Virus record (IMG/VR): IMGVR_UViG_3300000567_000023 | Coordinates: 1-23,905 of that record | From: a virus | Length of the DNA stretch: 23,905 bases | Reading direction: 5' to 3' (one strand) | Part shown: positions 12,299 through 19,475 of the stretch, in pieces | Position numbering within the stretch: position 1 is the stretch's first letter | Layout of the letters: each line of letters starts with the position of its first letter | The notes under the pieces: model-generated | What the model was told of the DNA's origin: nothing | Database searches by the model: none | Seen by the model: the letters and a program-made list of their open reading frames with translations, nothing else | Made by a program: the position numbers and the translations under genes

Positions 12299-12310
12299 GA
12301 CGATCGTTAC
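12297..12310. promoter_or_regulatory. Near-palindromic 14-bp motif, copy 2 (operator-like)
   Basis: GTGACGATCGTTAC is one change from the perfect palindrome GTAACGATCGTTAC and overlaps the end of the candidate -10 box, a usual operator position. The related copy at 9038-9051 lies in another late-operon gap. Confidence 0.4.
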
Positions 12311-12426
12311 GGGCTGATCAAGTAGTCCCGGACAGGCGCACCCCCGCAGGCATGCGGCCCGTACGCCAGTCCCCACGAGATGACGCGCCCACGTCGAAGC
12401 GTGCCTCGTGAAGGGGACTAACTCCC

Positions 12427-14154
12427 GTGGATGAGCTGATCCGCAAGCTGGAAGAGCGCCGCGCCGCCCTGCTGGCCAGCGCGACCGAGACCCTGAATCT
12501 CGCCGCGGCCAGGGAAACCCTCAGCAACACCCCCGAGGAACTGGCGTCCTACGACAAGGCCACCAGGGAGATCGGCGAGGTCGACGAGCAGCTGAAGCGG
12601 ATGCGCGAGCAGCGTGACCGCGAGCAGCGGGCCGCCGAACTCCGCGCCGGTGACCCGGCTCCGGTGACCGGCCGCGCGTCGGGCGTGACCGTGACCAGCG
12701 AGCCGACGACCTACGGCGAGTACTCCGGTCACTCCTACTTCCTGGACCAGGCGCGCGTGCACTTCCGCAAGGGCGACGGCGACGGCGGCTGGGGCGAAGC
12801 GCAGGCGCGGCAGGAGCGGCACGAGGCCGAGCTCCGCGTCGAGATGCCGCAGCGGGAAGAGCGTGCGCAGAAGCGGGCGCAGCGGCGGCTTGAGTCGGTG
12901 CTGTCCGGCGAGGGGCTGGAAGGCGGCACGCCGCGTGAGCGCCGCATGGCGCGGCTGGAGCGGCGGACCTATGAGCGGTTCCTCGCCTCCGGCGTCCCGG
13001 TGTTCGAGAAGCGGATCATCTCCCGGACCGACGGGCAGGGCGGGTATGAGGTGCCGCCGCTGTGGCTGGTGGATGAGTACATCGAGTACCTGCGGGCCGG
13101 GCGCGTGTTCGCGGACCTGTGGCACAACTTCCCGCTCCCCAGCGGCACGGACTCGATCAACATCCCGCGGCTGACCCTCGGTACGGCGACCGGGACGCAG
13201 CCGGGCGACGGCGCGCCGCTGCCTGGCCGGGACATCGCGGACAACTTCGTGCAGGGCCGCGTGATGACGATCGCGGGTCAGCAGGACGCGGCGATGCAGC
13301 TGCTGGACCAGTCGCCGCTGAACTACGACGAGATCATCTTCGGGGACCTGACCGCGGACTACAACATGCAGTTCTCCGCTCAGCTCCTCCTGGGCGCGGG
13401 ATACCCGCAGCTGAACGGCCTGTACCAGAACGGGCAGTTGTGGGGCAACGCGTCGCTAGGGACGGCGGGCCCGAGCAACGAGGGGTTCTACGCCTACGCG
13501 TCGGGCCTGACGACGGCGCAGTTCACGGGTGCGGCGTCGCTGTTCACCGCATCGGGGCAATTGATCTCCAGGGTGTCCCGGAACCGGTTCCTGGCGCCGG
13601 ATGCGTTCGTGGCGAATCCGGCTGTGTGGTGGGCGCTGTCGACGTCGACGGACTCCACCGGCCGGCCGCTGGTGGTGCCGACGGATGGCGGCAACAACTT
13701 CAACCAGGTCGCCGCCGCCTCGGGTGCGGCGCTGGCCGAGGGCCTGGCCGGCCGGATGCTGTCGCTGCCGCTGTGGATCGACCCGAACATCCCGCTGACG
13801 TTCGGCGGGACCGGCGCGACGCAGCCGTACCTGGGCGCGATCTCCAACGGCCACGTGGCCCCGATCGACGGATCCGGCGGCACGTCGACGAACGCGAACG
13901 TGTTCACGCCGCTGATCGCGGCGCGCTGGCAGGACCTGTTCGTCTGGGAGGGCCAGATGCGGACCCGGGTCCTGCAGGAGGTCCTGTCCGGCAACCTGGC
14001 GGTCCGGTTCCAGCTGTACGCGTACAACGCGTCCATTGCGAACCGGTACCAGGACGCCTCCGGGAACCTGGTCAGCTACGGGAACGTCAACTCGATCGGC
14101 GCGCTCGGCGCGGCCCTGTCGCAGGGCGCTGCGGGCGGACTGGTCGGCTTCTAG
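12427..14154 (+). CDS. Major capsid protein (HK97 fold) with N-terminal scaffold domain
   Basis: GTG 12427 lies 11 nt behind GAAGGGG; the product is 575 aa, about 190 longer than HK97 gp5. Residues 1-75 form a charged coiled coil (MDELIRKLEERRAAL ... DEQLKRMREQRDREQRAAEL), and charged sequence continues to about 190, a delta or scaffold domain the prohead protease should remove. The shell domain begins near residue 193 (IISRTDGQGGYEVPPLWLVD, LRAGRVFADLW) and includes INIPRLT, EIIFGDLTADYNMQFSAQLL, NPAVWWALSTS, LPLWIDPNIP and a C-terminal VRFQLYAYNASIANRY. It forms the icosahedral head. The preceding gap carries its candidate promoter. Confidence 0.92.
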   Translation: MDELIRKLEERRAALLASATETLNLAAARETLSNTPEELASYDKATREIGEVDEQLKRMREQRDREQRAAELRAGDPAPVTGRASGVTVTSEPTTYGEYSGHSYFLDQARVHFRKGDGDGGWGEAQARQERHEAELRVEMPQREERAQKRAQRRLESVLSGEGLEGGTPRERRMARLERRTYERFLASGVPVFEKRIISRTDGQGGYEVPPLWLVDEYIEYLRAGRVFADLWHNFPLPSGTDSINIPRLTLGTATGTQPGDGAPLPGRDIADNFVQGRVMTIAGQQDAAMQLLDQSPLNYDEIIFGDLTADYNMQFSAQLLLGAGYPQLNGLYQNGQLWGNASLGTAGPSNEGFYAYASGLTTAQFTGAASLFTASGQLISRVSRNRFLAPDAFVANPAVWWALSTSTDSTGRPLVVPTDGGNNFNQVAAASGAALAEGLAGRMLSLPLWIDPNIPLTFGGTGATQPYLGAISNGHVAPIDGSGGTSTNANVFTPLIAARWQDLFVWEGQMRTRVLQEVLSGNLAVRFQLYAYNASIANRYQDASGNLVSYGNVNSIGALGAALSQGAAGGLVGF

Positions 14155-14194
14155 CCCGGCACCAAACCAAGCGGCTGAGGGAGAGGAACTCCAC

Positions 14195-14827
14195 ATGTCA
14201 GATCTGGCTTCGGGCCGGTACCCCGACTCCGAGGAAGAGTGGCTGCTCGACGGGTCGCCGATCCCGCCGTACCGGCGCACGATCAGCCGGCGCGACATCG
14301 TGACCACGGTCATCCCGACCGTGACCAACCTGAATGTCTACGCGGTCCCGGTGCAGGCCGGTGACATCTTCAACTTCGTGTCGTTCCTGGCCTCGGTCGC
14401 GGGCGGCACCCTGACCCACTCGTGGGTGGCGCTGTACAACGGCGTGGCCACCGGTGCGGCTCTGCTCGCGCAGAGCACCGACAACACCACGGCGACCGGG
14501 TGGGCGGCGACGGCGCAGAAGATCCAGCTCGCCGCGACGGTGAGCAACATCGGGACGGCGGGCACGCCGCAGGGCCCGTCGACCGGCGTGATCGTGCCGC
14601 AAGGCCCGGCGATCTGGGGGATCGCGTTCTACCAGAGCGGCACGACAGGGAACACGATCGACGCGATGACGTCGAGCGCGGTCGCGGGCGCGGTCGCGCT
14701 GACCGGGCAGGTGCCGCTGTACGCCTCCGGTGGCGCCCTCGTGGCCACGGCCACGGCCCCGGCGGTGCTGCCGGCGATGGCCGCGACAGTCGGCAAGGTC
14801 CCGTACCTGCTGCTCAGCAGGCAGTAA
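14195..14827 (+). CDS. Putative capsid decoration or head-associated protein
   Basis: ATG 14195 has GGGAGAGGAA about 8 nt upstream and lies 40 nt after the capsid stop; the frame is open upstream only as a shadow. The 210-aa product has a short N-terminal lead (EEEWLLDGSPIPPYRRT), then a beta-rich Thr/Ala/Gly domain (NLNVYAVPVQAGDIFNFVSF, LTHSWVALYNGV, GPAIWGIAFYQSGTTGNTID). Such beta-sandwich proteins directly behind the capsid gene are often decoration proteins or head fibres. No close family is recognised, so the role is inferred from position and composition. Confidence 0.6.
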   Translation: MSDLASGRYPDSEEEWLLDGSPIPPYRRTISRRDIVTTVIPTVTNLNVYAVPVQAGDIFNFVSFLASVAGGTLTHSWVALYNGVATGAALLAQSTDNTTATGWAATAQKIQLAATVSNIGTAGTPQGPSTGVIVPQGPAIWGIAFYQSGTTGNTIDAMTSSAVAGAVALTGQVPLYASGGALVATATAPAVLPAMAATVGKVPYLLLSRQ

Positions 14828-14830
14828 ATC

Positions 14831-15217
14831 GTGAGCGTCCGCGCGGGCATCCTCGGCCAGCTCGACTCCGAACTCGAGCTGGCGGAGGGCGCCTATGCGT
14901 GGGACCGCGCGGCGGAACTCCGCGCGCAGATCAGCCGGCTGTCCGCGGGGACGGCCGGCAACCCCTCGAAGGAGACGACCAGTCATGACCCTGGCGGAGA
15001 TCGTGAACGACGTGAAGGCCCACTTCGAGCACGGCCGGGACCTGCTCGAAAGCCACCTGCCGGGGCTCATGGAGCTGGCGGGGAAGATCGAGGCGGACCC
15101 GCTGGTGCAGGCGGCGATCGGCCTGGCTGTGCCGGACAGCACGCGGGTGATGCTGGCGGAGCTGCTGAAGTCGGTGGAAGCCGAGACGAAGCAGGTCGCC
15201 GCGCAGGCCGTCGCTGA
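14831..15217 (+). CDS. Small ORF with UVR-like helical motif, overlapping the next gene
   Basis: GTG 14831 starts 3 nt after the preceding stop. Residues 8-38 (LGQLDSELELAEGAYAWDRA then AELRAQISRLS) look like the helical hairpin of UVR motifs (ExAA-x-x-x-D-x-x-RAAELRDxI), which mediate UvrB/UvrC-type contacts. After about residue 52 the frame runs 233 nt into the next gene with low-information Gly/Arg/Ala sequence. The natural stop may have been lost, or only the N-terminal part matters. I am fairly sure of the first 50 residues and unsure of the rest. Confidence 0.5.
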   Translation: MSVRAGILGQLDSELELAEGAYAWDRAAELRAQISRLSAGTAGNPSKETTSHDPGGDRERREGPLRARPGPARKPPAGAHGAGGEDRGGPAGAGGDRPGCAGQHAGDAGGAAEVGGSRDEAGRRAGRR

Positions 15218-15281
15218 CGAGCAGCAGCGTGCCGCCGCCGAGGCTGCTCCCGTGCCGGATTCCGCCGAAGTCGCGGCCTGA
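14985..15281 (+). CDS. Small helical head-module protein, 98 aa
   Basis: ATG 14985 sits behind GAAGGAG at a normal distance. The product is predicted to be mostly helical: MTLAEIVNDVKAHFEHGRDL, ESHLPGLMELAGKIEADPLV, MLAELLKSVEAETKQVAAQA, ending in a disordered Ala/Pro/Glu tail. No family is recognised. It occupies the segment between capsid/decoration and head-tail connector, where small accessory head proteins are found. The upstream ORF overlaps its first 233 nt in another frame. Confidence 0.7.
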   Translation: MTLAEIVNDVKAHFEHGRDLLESHLPGLMELAGKIEADPLVQAAIGLAVPDSTRVMLAELLKSVEAETKQVAAQAVADEQQRAAAEAAPVPDSAEVAA

Positions 15282-15285
15282 ACCC

Positions 15286-15624
15286 ATGGCAGCGCAGGAC
15301 ATCACAGCCCAGGCGCAGGCGTGGGCCGAGGACGAGACCGGGAAGCAGTGCTTCGGCGAGACGTTCGGCGTCTCGGTCTCCTGGGGTCCGGTGCCGGTGC
15401 CGACGCCGGGCGGTCAGGTGATCGCGGCCGGGTGGCATCTGCTGGTCACCACGCTCAGCCCGGCGGTCGGCGAGGGTCACCTGTTCCACCTGGCGGCGAT
15501 CGGGCTGACCCGGCCGAAGGAGGCCGACGTGCGCCGCGAGGTCGCCGAGGGCATCCGCAAGCTCCGGGTGCTGGCGCACTCGAAGACCGCGATGGGCAAC
15601 GGGAAAGCCCTGGCGGCCGGATAG
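15286..15624 (+). CDS. Hypothetical protein, 112 aa
   Basis: ATG 15286 is 4 nt after the preceding stop; the open frame upstream is a shadow. The Shine-Dalgarno is weak, so coupling to the upstream gene is likely. The N-terminal helix (DITAQAQAWAEDETGKQC) is followed by a beta-rich part (FGVSVSWGPVPVPTPGGQVI, GWHLLVTTLSPA, GHLFHLAAIGLTR) and a C-terminal helix (KEADVRREVAEGIRKLRVL). It looks like a small alpha/beta domain with no named relative. It stands just before the competing hairpins at 15628-15669. Confidence 0.7.
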   Translation: MAAQDITAQAQAWAEDETGKQCFGETFGVSVSWGPVPVPTPGGQVIAAGWHLLVTTLSPAVGEGHLFHLAAIGLTRPKEADVRREVAEGIRKLRVLAHSKTAMGNGKALAAG

Positions 15625-15627
15625 TCG

Positions 15628-15669
15628 CCGGGGTGCCCGTGGCCTGAGGGGTGCCTTCGGGTGCCCCGG
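15628..15669 (+). repeat. Competing hairpins with a UUCG tetraloop in a 72-nt gap
   Basis: CCGGGGTGCCCG (15628-15639) pairs with CGGGTGCCCCGG (15658-15669) over 12 bp, counting two G-U pairs. Alternatively 15648-15655 (GGGGTGCC) pairs with 15660-15667 around TTCG, giving a C(UUCG)G tetraloop hairpin of 8 bp. The two folds exclude each other. The strong site GAGGAGGTGAGG of the next gene follows at once. Terminator, processing site or translational control are all possible. Confidence 0.6.
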
Positions 15670-15696
15670 TCCCGCAAGAAGAGGAGGTGAGGGGTC

Positions 15697-16611
15697 ATGC
15701 CGGCGGTCACGCCGTGGTTCACCGGGGCGCAGGTGCCCCTCGCGTTCCTCAGCACCGACACGGGCGGTAACCCGCAGGACGCGACGCTGCTGGCCTCGGT
15801 GACCTGCGCTGTGGTGCAGCCTGACGGGACGACGGTGAACCCGGTGGTCAGCCATTCCGGCGCGGTCGGGTCCGGGTCTTATGTGGCGACGTTCACCAGC
15901 GCCCAGGCCGGGCACCACATCTTCACCTTCACGAACGTCGACCCGACCTATCCCGGCGCGTTCTCGGATTCCTTCGAGATCCAGCCGCTGCCCGACGCCA
16001 CCATCGTGTCGCTGGCCGAGGCGAAGGAGATCCTGCACCTCACCGGCACCACGGCATATGACGCGAAGATCCAGGGCTACAACGCGGCGGTCACCAACGT
16101 CATCGAGTACTGGTGCGGCCCGGTGATGCAGCAGACCGTGATCGAGAAACTGCCATCCCGCGGCGTGATGCAGGCCCTGTCCAAGCCACCGGTGCTGGGC
16201 CTGGTCGGATGGACCGGGTACCCGCCCGGCCTGGCCAGTTCGGGGATCACGATCCCGTCGCCGCCGTCGCCGATGTTCCCGACGATGTTCTACGGCATCC
16301 CCTATCCGGTCACCCAGCTCTATGCCGACCCGGCGACCGGCATCGTGACCCACACGTCGGGCCTGCCGTTCCTCTACGGGTCCTACATCTGGCAGTACAC
16401 CGCGGGCCGGCTGGTGATCCCCGGCTGCATCTACGAAGCGAGCAAGATCATCCTGAAGCATCTGTACATGGTGGAGGGCGGCGGCACCGGCACCGGGACC
16501 GGCACCGGTGATGAGGAGACGATCGCGACGCCGTTCGGGTTCGCGGTGCCGAACCGTGCGTATGAGCTGCTGACGCCGGAGCTGGCCGCGTCGCGGATGG
16601 TGGTCGCGTGA
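15697..16611 (+). CDS. Head-tail connector with N-terminal Ig-like domain
   Basis: ATG 15697 follows a very strong GAGGAGGTGAGG site. The protein has 304 aa. Residues 1-98 look like an immunoglobulin-type beta domain (QVPLAFLSTD, VTCAVVQPDGTTV, GSYVATFTSAQAGHHIFTF). Residues from about 104 (VSLAEAKEILHLTGTTAYDA, KIQGYNAAVTNVIEYWCGP) match the helical N-terminus of HK97 gp6-type head-tail connectors, ending in EASKIILKHLYMVEGGG, a GT-repeat linker coded by GGCACC-like repeats near 16481-16510, and LLTPELAASRMV. It should form the ring under the portal. The Ig-like extension is unusual for gp6 and may project from the head-tail joint. Confidence 0.78.
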   Translation: MPAVTPWFTGAQVPLAFLSTDTGGNPQDATLLASVTCAVVQPDGTTVNPVVSHSGAVGSGSYVATFTSAQAGHHIFTFTNVDPTYPGAFSDSFEIQPLPDATIVSLAEAKEILHLTGTTAYDAKIQGYNAAVTNVIEYWCGPVMQQTVIEKLPSRGVMQALSKPPVLGLVGWTGYPPGLASSGITIPSPPSPMFPTMFYGIPYPVTQLYADPATGIVTHTSGLPFLYGSYIWQYTAGRLVIPGCIYEASKIILKHLYMVEGGGTGTGTGTGDEETIATPFGFAVPNRAYELLTPELAASRMVVA

Positions 16612-16817
16612 ACTGGCTGCTGCACATCATGGGCAACACCGACGAGGCCGGCGGCTGGTCCGGGTTCGGCGGCGCGACGGCCATCTTCACCGGCCTGTTC
16701 GGCTCGGTCATGGTGCACTACCGGCAGGCTGAGCGGCACCATCGCGAGCGCATGGCGCAGTCCGCCGAGCACCACGAGGCGCTGAAAGCACGCATCGCCG
16801 GGCAGGTGCGGCGGTGA
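16608..16817 (+). CDS. Small membrane protein, 69 aa
   Basis: GTG 16608 overlaps the connector stop by 4 nt (GTGA). The product has one hydrophobic segment at about 21-37 (GGATAIFTGLFGSVMVHY), followed by a charged helix rich in His, Arg and Glu (RQAERHHRERMAQSAEHHEA). It ends at TGA 16815-16817, overlapping the GTG of the next gene. I recognise no named family. A membrane protein within the connector module is unexpected; it may act in lysis timing, superinfection exclusion or tail anchoring. Confidence 0.68.
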   Translation: MNWLLHIMGNTDEAGGWSGFGGATAIFTGLFGSVMVHYRQAERHHRERMAQSAEHHEALKARIAGQVRR

Positions 16818-16993
16818 GCGTCCTGGTCTTCTACTTCGGCTGGCCGGACGGCGCGGTCTGGTCCAACCTGCTCGCCTCTGTCATCTGGGCGACACCGGCG
16901 CTGTGGCACCTGCACCGCAAGCTCGACCGTCACCACGCCGAGCACATGGCTGCGGTCCGGCCGCAGCTCCGCAGGCCCGGTGACCGCCGGTGA
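16814..16993 (+). CDS. Second small membrane protein, 59 aa
   Basis: GTG 16814 overlaps the previous stop, and TGA 16991-16993 overlaps the next GTG. The sequence VSVLVFYFGWPDGAVWSNLL then ASVIWATPALWHLHRKLDRH has one or two membrane segments followed by a His/Arg-rich helix (HRKLDRHHAEHMAAV). The NLLAS-x-IWATPA-x-x-HLHRKL-x-RHH pattern is one I recall from small actinophage proteins. It has the same design as its neighbour at 16608 (membrane span, then His-rich charged helix), so the two may act together. Confidence 0.68.
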   Translation: MSVLVFYFGWPDGAVWSNLLASVIWATPALWHLHRKLDRHHAEHMAAVRPQLRRPGDRR

Positions 16994-17493
16994 GCACCAC
17001 CGACCTCGTCCCCGACGTCACCGACTACCTCGTCGCCCAGTGCCAGGCGTCGGCGGCGCTGAAAGCACTCGGCGTCCAGGTGTTCGACGGCCCGGTCCCG
17101 CCCGCGGACGCGACCGGTGTCGAGCAGTGCCTGTGGATCGGCTGCGACCCGAAGAACCCCGGCGGCGAGTACGGCACCTCGACGCAGTCGTTCGCGTACA
17201 TCGGCAACGACGCGACCCGCCGAAACCAGGCCGGTGACATCACCTGCGCGGCGAAGCACTGGACCGGCGACACCTCGAGCAAGGTCCACCGCGACGGGTG
17301 CAAGGCCATCACCGCGGTCGTGGAGGAACTGCTCCGCGGCGTCCCGCCTGCCGGGCCGGGTGATACGACGATGGGCGGCCTGGTGCAGTGGTCGGAGTTC
17401 GCCGAGTCGGCGTGGTACGCCGATCTGGTGCCTGGCGGCGGCGCTGAGGCCGTGTGCGTCTTCAAGATCTATTTCTACGTCCGGCTCAGCTAG
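16990..17493 (+). CDS. Putative tail terminator / tail completion protein
   Basis: GTG 16990 overlaps the preceding stop by 4 nt; the product is 167 aa. The alpha/beta outline LVPDVTDYLVAQCQASAALK, QCLWIGCDP, THE region SFAYIGNDATRRN, KAITAVVEELLRG and the C-terminal VCVFKIYFYVRL fits tail-terminator proteins (gpU-like), which cap the tail tube and join it to the head. It lies between connector and major tail protein, the expected position. Sequence similarity is weak by eye; the assignment rests on position, length and fold pattern. Confidence 0.65.
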   Translation: MSTTDLVPDVTDYLVAQCQASAALKALGVQVFDGPVPPADATGVEQCLWIGCDPKNPGGEYGTSTQSFAYIGNDATRRNQAGDITCAAKHWTGDTSSKVHRDGCKAITAVVEELLRGVPPAGPGDTTMGGLVQWSEFAESAWYADLVPGGGAEAVCVFKIYFYVRLS

Positions 17494-17502
17494 GAGGCAG
17501 TG

Positions 17503-17838
17503 GTGCGGAAGGTGAAGTGCGTCAGCCCGCACGGGGGTGCCCGGCACGGGACGGACAGCCGCGGCCGCCCGGTCGGCCCGGCGTATCAGGGTGACTACAG
17601 GAACCCGCCGTGCGAGGGCGGGTACATCGACAACGGGGTCCTGGGGCGGGTCGCGGTCGGCGCGACGGTGGATGCGCCGGAGCCGCCCGGGTTCATCGCC
17701 GACGGGTTCCACTTCGTCGATGCCACGTCGGGCGAGGGAGATGTGTGCGAGACGGTCGGCGACGACTGCTGGTGCGGCCAGCATAAGGACGCGGCCGAGA
17801 TCCCCGTCATCGACGGTGGGGCTGGGGGGGCTGAGTAA
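17503..17838 (+). CDS. Small Cys-containing hypothetical upstream of the major tail gene
   Basis: Two adjacent GTG codons are possible starts (17500 and 17503). GTG 17503 is 5 nt from AGGAGG, a better spacing, giving 111 aa. The protein begins RKVKCVSPHGGARHGTDSRG and has SPHG, PPCEGGYIDNG and a late CETVGDDCWCGQH cluster, which could bind metal. Middle residues look beta-rich (VLGRVAVGATVDAPEPPGF). No family is recognised. The stop TAA overlaps the major tail ATG (TAATG), so it is coupled to it and probably a tail-module accessory protein. Confidence 0.65.
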   Translation: MRKVKCVSPHGGARHGTDSRGRPVGPAYQGDYRNPPCEGGYIDNGVLGRVAVGATVDAPEPPGFIADGFHFVDATSGEGDVCETVGDDCWCGQHKDAAEIPVIDGGAGGAE

Positions 17839-18995
17839 TGGCGCCGACGCCGCTCGGCGCGGGCCTGGCCGGTTCTGCGGGGATCGTGACCGAGGCGACG
17901 AACGGCACCGCCGCGACCCCGACCCATTTCCTGGAGTTCAACTCCGAAAGCATCAAGGGTGCCAAGAACGTGGTGCAGGGCCAGGGCCTGCGCGGCCCTT
18001 CGTCGGGGTCGGGCGGCGGCCCTGGCGCGGGCATCGGGCTGTTCCGCCGGTCGTCGCGGCGGGTGGTCGGGTCCTGGGAGGCGAAGGGCGGCCTGGTGTT
18101 CGACGCGCCGTTCTCGCAGCTGGGGCTGTGGCTGGAGCACATGATGGGCGCGTTCACCCCCGGCATCACCGGCGGCACGTCCAATCCGCTGGTCGTGCAG
18201 CAGGCGTCGTCGGCGGCGTACCTGCAGACCTACGCCCCCGGATCCCTGGCGGGCAAGACCTCCACGATCCAGATCGGGAAGCCCGACTCCATGGGCGTGG
18301 TCCACCCGTTCACCTACGTCGGCTCCAAGATCACGGACTGGCAGCTCGACACCGAGGTCAACAAGTTCGCGACCTTCACTCTCGGCATCGACGCGTGGCA
18401 GGAGCTGACGCCGGAGAATCCGCAGGGCACCATCGCCGGCCCGGCGATCACCGCGCCGTCATACAGCGCGGGGCAGCAGTTCTTCCACTTCCGCGAGGCC
18501 ACCATCTACTCCGGCGGCACCCTCGCGACCGCCGCGGGCGTGACGACCCTGTCGACCCCGGTCGCGGCCGCGCGGGTGACCAAGGCCTCGATCAAGGTCA
18601 CGAACCCGCTGGACACCACCCGGTGGTTCATCGCCGGCACGGGCGGCACCGGCGGCTCCGGCGTGGCCGGGGTCAAGGGCGAGCAGCTCGAGAGTAACTT
18701 TCGCGACATCACCGGCACTCTCAACGCCGAGTTCTACTCCGCGGCCAGCTACTACGACATCTTCTACGGCGACACCGCCGCGAGCCTGCTGCTGCAGTTC
18801 ACCGGCCCGGTCGCGATCGCCAGCACTTACTTCCCGACCCTGGCGGTCCTGATCCCGAACATCCACCTCGACGGCGAGAGCCCGGTCGTGGCAGGGCCGG
18901 GGATCATCAACCTGGCGCTGCCGTTCACCGGCCTCGACGACGAGGTCGACAACCAGATCCAGGTCTCCTACATGTCGACCGACCTTGTGCCGTGA
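17838..18995 (+). CDS. Major tail (tube) protein
   Basis: ATG 17838 overlaps the preceding TAA. The protein has 385 aa, beta-rich and Gly/Thr-rich: LEFNSESIKGAKNVVQGQGL at the N-terminus, then VVGSWEAKGGLVFDAPFSQL, GKTSTIQIGKPD, WQLDTEVNKFATFTLGIDAW, and late SASYYDIFYGD-like and QIQVSYMSTD segments. This layout, with position between tail terminator and chaperones, fits tube proteins of siphoviruses; hexamers stack to form the tail tube. Length is in the upper range, partly because of Gly-rich loops (GSGGGPGAG, GTGGTGGSG). Confidence 0.8.
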   Translation: MAPTPLGAGLAGSAGIVTEATNGTAATPTHFLEFNSESIKGAKNVVQGQGLRGPSSGSGGGPGAGIGLFRRSSRRVVGSWEAKGGLVFDAPFSQLGLWLEHMMGAFTPGITGGTSNPLVVQQASSAAYLQTYAPGSLAGKTSTIQIGKPDSMGVVHPFTYVGSKITDWQLDTEVNKFATFTLGIDAWQELTPENPQGTIAGPAITAPSYSAGQQFFHFREATIYSGGTLATAAGVTTLSTPVAAARVTKASIKVTNPLDTTRWFIAGTGGTGGSGVAGVKGEQLESNFRDITGTLNAEFYSAASYYDIFYGDTAASLLLQFTGPVAIASTYFPTLAVLIPNIHLDGESPVVAGPGIINLALPFTGLDDEVDNQIQVSYMSTDLVP

Positions 18996-19001
18996 CCTGC
19001 T

Positions 19002-19457
19002 ATGACGGTGCACCGCAAGCGGCCGGGCCGGGTGAAGGTCAAAGGCCACGCCCGCGTGCAGGTGACCGGGCTGAAGACGCTGTCCGCGTCGGTGCGGGGC
19101 ATGGGCCTGTCCGGCACCGCCGGCGCGGACCTGTCGGCGCGGCTGCGGGAGGCTGGGGAGCTGATCGCGGGCCTGGCGCGGGCGAACGCGTCGGAGTTCT
19201 CGTCCCGGGTGCCGGGGTCGGTGCGGGTGACGGGCGGCCGGTCGGGGATCTACGTGGTCGCGGGCGGGCCGAAGGGCCCTGCGGCGTATACGGCGGAGAT
19301 CCCGTCGAAGCATCCGCTGTACGGGAACCGGAAGCACTGGTATCTCGGGCCGGTGCATCCGTTCCTGGGCCCGGCGGGCGATGAGGGCTTCGAGGCGGCG
19401 GCGGAGATCGTGGCCCGGGTGATCGACGACTGGGCATTCGAGTACGGATTCAAGTGA
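19002..19457 (+). CDS. HK97 gp10-like tail protein
   Basis: ATG 19002, 7 nt after the major tail stop, opens a 151-aa frame. The N-terminus is very basic (HRKRPGRVKVKGHARVQV). The middle has LREAGELIAGLARANASEFS, a helix typical of the gp10-like family, and the C-terminus has HPLYGNRKHWYLGPVHPFLG then AAEIVARVIDDWA. The HPL-YGN ... HW ... HPFL pattern is what I recall from actinophage members. Such proteins help in head-tail joining or tail completion. A different minor tail role is possible. Confidence 0.7.
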   Translation: MTVHRKRPGRVKVKGHARVQVTGLKTLSASVRGMGLSGTAGADLSARLREAGELIAGLARANASEFSSRVPGSVRVTGGRSGIYVVAGGPKGPAAYTAEIPSKHPLYGNRKHWYLGPVHPFLGPAGDEGFEAAAEIVARVIDDWAFEYGFK

Positions 19458-19475
19458 CGGAAGGAAAACCCCCTC

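Noticed and set aside
15067-16461. 464-aa open frame on the minus strand
   Set aside because: Low-complexity Arg/Gly/His product antisense to the connector and neighbouring genes; a shadow.
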